The position numbers and the translations under genes were made by a program. From Lysinibacillus antri (GTDB lineage: Bacteria > Bacillota > Bacilli > Bacillales_A > Planococcaceae), in assembly GCF_003977595.1 (NCBI RefSeq), contig NZ_RYYR01000015.1, positions 33,907 through 97,906 on the forward strand: a stretch of 64,000 bases of DNA, given 5' to 3'. Below the pieces are notes generated by a model, which worked only from the letters and a program-made list of their open reading frames with translations, was not told the origin of the DNA and ran no database searches. Numbering within the stretch: position 1 is the stretch's first letter; each line of letters opens with the position of its first letter. This document shows, in pieces, positions 62,192-64,000 of the stretch.

Positions 62192-63253
62192 ATGTTCCAA
62201 TCCATTCTTTCCAATTTAGCAATTATCCTATTAACGCATTTGATCATGAGTATGCTTATGCATTATCGAAAGAGAATAACCTCTTTCACCTATCATACAC
62301 TTTCTATCATATTAGTCTCTTGTTCTATCATCGCTATGTTTTATTTACCGATCCGATTCGGCGATTTTTGGTTAGATATGCGCTTTATTCCACTTGTATT
62401 TTTTGCTTATTTCCACGGCTGGAAAATTGCCATTTCTTCATTAATCATTGCAGGTTTCTGGCGATTTTTAATGGGCGGTGATGGAATGGTCCCTGGTATC
62501 CTTTTTGGAATGATTGGTCCAACACTACTTGCATTAGCTTTCCATTCTAGAGCAAATATAGAAAGTAATTATCTTGAAAAACTTAGCCTTCTTATTGGAT
62601 GTTGGTTAATTTGTGATATTCCGATAATATTTGCCATGCCAAACGGTCTTGAAGTTTTTAAAGATATCGCATTTATTCGAAGTATATCATTTATTATAAC
62701 AGGCATTATTTGGTACATATTTATTATGCAAAATCGACAGCTGAAGTATTTATATGATGAACTAGAAAAACAAGCTGGGGAAGATCCATTAACAAAACTC
62801 CTTAATAAGAGAAAGTTCTTTGATGTAGTTACTGATAAGGTGAAATCTTTGAAACCAAATCATTATATCGCTATGGTCGATATTGATCATTTTAAAAATA
62901 TTAATGATACTTATGGTCATTTAATTGGGGATAAAATATTAATAGATGTCGCACATATCCTAAAAGATTATGAAACTAAATTTATTCAAGTTGGAAGATA
63001 TGGTGGCGAAGAGTTTATTATTTATATCGGAAATACTACAAACGAAGATGCAAAGAAATTAATTGAACAAATCCATAAAAAAATTAAAGAACACGAATTT
63101 ATTATTGATGAGTATCAACATATTAAAATTACGGCCTCTATTGGTTTAGCTAGTTTAGAAGATAATTCAACATTACTTCATACAGTTAATAAAGCTGATA
63201 TTAATCTATATAGAGCCAAACAAAGCGGACGCAATCGCTTTGTTTGTTCATAA
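62192..63253 (+). CDS. Membrane diguanylate cyclase (5TM-LYT plus GGDEF)
   Basis: Makes cyclic di-GMP. 353 residues: about six N-terminal transmembrane helices (1-180) with the 5TMR-LYT sensor pattern (DMRFIPLVFFAYFHGWKIAI...FWRFLMGGDGMVPGILFGMIGP), then a GGDEF domain (about 195-350) starting DPLTKLLNKRKFF with the active loop GGEEF (271-275). No RxxD inhibitory site precedes the loop, so product inhibition through an I-site is not expected. The same architecture occurs in B. subtilis DgcK (YhcK). AGAGGTG precedes the ATG; a terminator follows. Confidence 0.92.
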   Translation: MFQSILSNLAIILLTHLIMSMLMHYRKRITSFTYHTLSIILVSCSIIAMFYLPIRFGDFWLDMRFIPLVFFAYFHGWKIAISSLIIAGFWRFLMGGDGMVPGILFGMIGPTLLALAFHSRANIESNYLEKLSLLIGCWLICDIPIIFAMPNGLEVFKDIAFIRSISFIITGIIWYIFIMQNRQLKYLYDELEKQAGEDPLTKLLNKRKFFDVVTDKVKSLKPNHYIAMVDIDHFKNINDTYGHLIGDKILIDVAHILKDYETKFIQVGRYGGEEFIIYIGNTTNEDAKKLIEQIHKKIKEHEFIIDEYQHIKITASIGLASLEDNSTLLHTVNKADINLYRAKQSGRNRFVCS

Positions 63254-63290
63254 AAACACGTAAATTTTCACATTTGCGTGCTTTTTTCGT
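63251..63290 (+). terminator. Terminator after the diguanylate cyclase gene
   Basis: AACACGTAAA/TTTGCGTGCTT stem followed by TTTTT. Confidence 0.8.
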
Positions 63291-63375
63291 ACTTCAATTA
63301 CCGGCATTGCCCTTGTGATTATTCTCTATATCCGTAACATAGTATAAGTACAAATCCATTGTTTGGAGTTGGTTT

Positions 63376-63873
63376 GTGTTGAAGCATACCGTGAAACGAG
63401 GAGAAACCCTCTATCAAATTTCTGTGGATTATCGAACACCATTTTCTTCAATTGTCCGCGCAAATGCTGGGATTAATCCGAATGTTATTTATGTAGGTCA
63501 GTCCATCGAAATACCTGGCTTTCCTGACCCGAATACGTTGCCTTATCAAATAGAGGTATCTGTTAATGGAAGATGGCTTCGCTTGAAAAGAGATGGCGTA
63601 ACTCAAAAACAATACCCAATTGCAGTTGGGAAAATTCTAAACCAAACACCAATTGGAAACTATATTATTATTAATAAAGCACCTAATCCTGGGGGGCCAT
63701 TTGGGACGATGTGGATGAGCCTGTCCAAGCAAGGCTATGGAATTCATGGAACCAATAATCCAAGCTCCATTGGGCACGCAGTATCAAGAGGATGTATTCG
63801 TATGCACAATAAAGATGTAGAAGAGCTAGCAAGAACCATCCCCATTGGAACGCCTGTAAGCATCCATCCATGA
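63376..63873 (+). CDS. LysM - L,D-transpeptidase (YkuD family)
   Basis: 165 residues: an N-terminal LysM peptidoglycan-binding module (about 3-47; [30 protein letters not shown]...VGQSIEIPG) and a YkuD catalytic domain (about 57-163) with the His/Cys motif [22 protein letters not shown]. It forms 3-3 peptidoglycan cross-links or anchors proteins. There is no obvious signal peptide, as in B. subtilis YkuD, a spore-coat-associated enzyme of nearly the same size. The start is GTG at 63376, seven bases after GGAG. Confidence 0.93.
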   Translation: MLKHTVKRGETLYQISVDYRTPFSSIVRANAGINPNVIYVGQSIEIPGFPDPNTLPYQIEVSVNGRWLRLKRDGVTQKQYPIAVGKILNQTPIGNYIIINKAPNPGGPFGTMWMSLSKQGYGIHGTNNPSSIGHAVSRGCIRMHNKDVEELARTIPIGTPVSIHP

Positions 63874-63875
63874 AA

Positions 63876-63905
63876 CAACGTGTATAAGGAAACTTATACA
63901 CGTTG
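63876..63905 (+). terminator. GAAA-tetraloop hairpin after the L,D-transpeptidase gene
   Basis: A perfect 13-bp stem CAACGTGTATAAG/CTTATACACGTTG with a GAAA loop, without a T run. It is a stable 3' end or processing hairpin ahead of the terminator at 63918. Confidence 0.7.
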
Positions 63906-63917
63906 CAGATTGTCGAC

Positions 63918-63964
63918 AAAAGGCTTTCAGAATGGTCTCATTCTGAAAGCCTTTTGTCATTTTT
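63918..63964 (+). terminator. Rho-independent terminator
   Basis: Perfect 16-bp stem AAAAGGCTTTCAGAAT/ATTCTGAAAGCCTTTT with a six-base loop, then GTCATTTTT. Confidence 0.9.
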
Positions 63965-64000
63965 CCGGATTTTTGGGTATTATATCGATTTATTTTAAGC

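Noticed and set aside
63683..63919. 78-residue minus-strand ORF opposite the L,D-transpeptidase
   Set aside because: It lies antisense to a clear YkuD catalytic domain and starts in the downstream hairpin region without a ribosome binding site.

Overview
The window is 64 kb of low-GC Firmicute DNA with strong AGGAGG-type ribosome binding sites, many TTG/GTG starts, two gamma-type spore SASP genes, and gene pairs familiar from Bacillus (yfkH-yfkI-yfkK, yoaS-yozG, sbcD-sbcC, ywbE). A D-aspartate-ligase-like ATP-grasp enzyme next to an aspartate racemase suggests an L-Lys-D-Asp peptidoglycan bridge. That is typical of Lysinibacillus and relatives, so a spore-forming Planococcaceae member is the best guess. 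No rRNA, tRNA, prophage, IS element or CRISPR array was recognised; the window looks like chromosomal core with local innovations.

Layout. 1-9 kb: MFS transporter end, class I fumarase, a PerR/Fur-type controlled ferrous-iron efflux ATPase (PfeT), yfk genes, and pseudouridine catabolism (psuK-psuG). 9-16 kb: flagellar stator motAB, carbonic anhydrase, PPK2 kinase, MapB, and ThiT behind a TPP riboswitch. 16-26 kb: SbcCD nuclease, M29 aminopeptidase, YfmL-like helicase, racemase plus ATP-grasp ligase. 26-30 kb: a fatty-acid degradation operon. 30-43 kb: an oxygen/nitrate block holding a HemAT-like globin chemoreceptor, a NarK-type transporter fused to a PAS domain, a two-component system whose kinase has no sensor domain, and narGHJI with an enlarged NarH. 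43-50 kb: DUF2252 protein, zinc-ribbon trypsin-like protease, spore proteins, ABC exporter. 50-55 kb: small regulators, a SET protein, LysR/EamA pair. 55-60 kb: Crp/Fnr regulator, SCO protein and a complete ba3-type oxidase (cbaD-cbaB-cbaA). 60-64 kb: YitT-like protein, EamA transporter, diguanylate cyclase, LysM-L,D-transpeptidase.

The most interesting unit is the nitrate block. The PAS module usually found in NreB-type kinases is missing from the kinase and instead sits on the cytoplasmic tail of the transporter. The narK and narG upstream regions share the same operator-like element, TTAGGGAA-N21-TTCCCTAA, and NarH carries three 32-residue cysteine-rich repeats near its C-terminus. Together these suggest a nitrate-responsive circuit in which the transporter itself may be a sensor. 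Other notable items are a SASP expanded to five 36-40-residue units, each with a GPR-like cleavage motif; several 21-nt-period intergenic repeat arrays; and two genes too short for routine calling (cbaD and a 46-residue membrane peptide).
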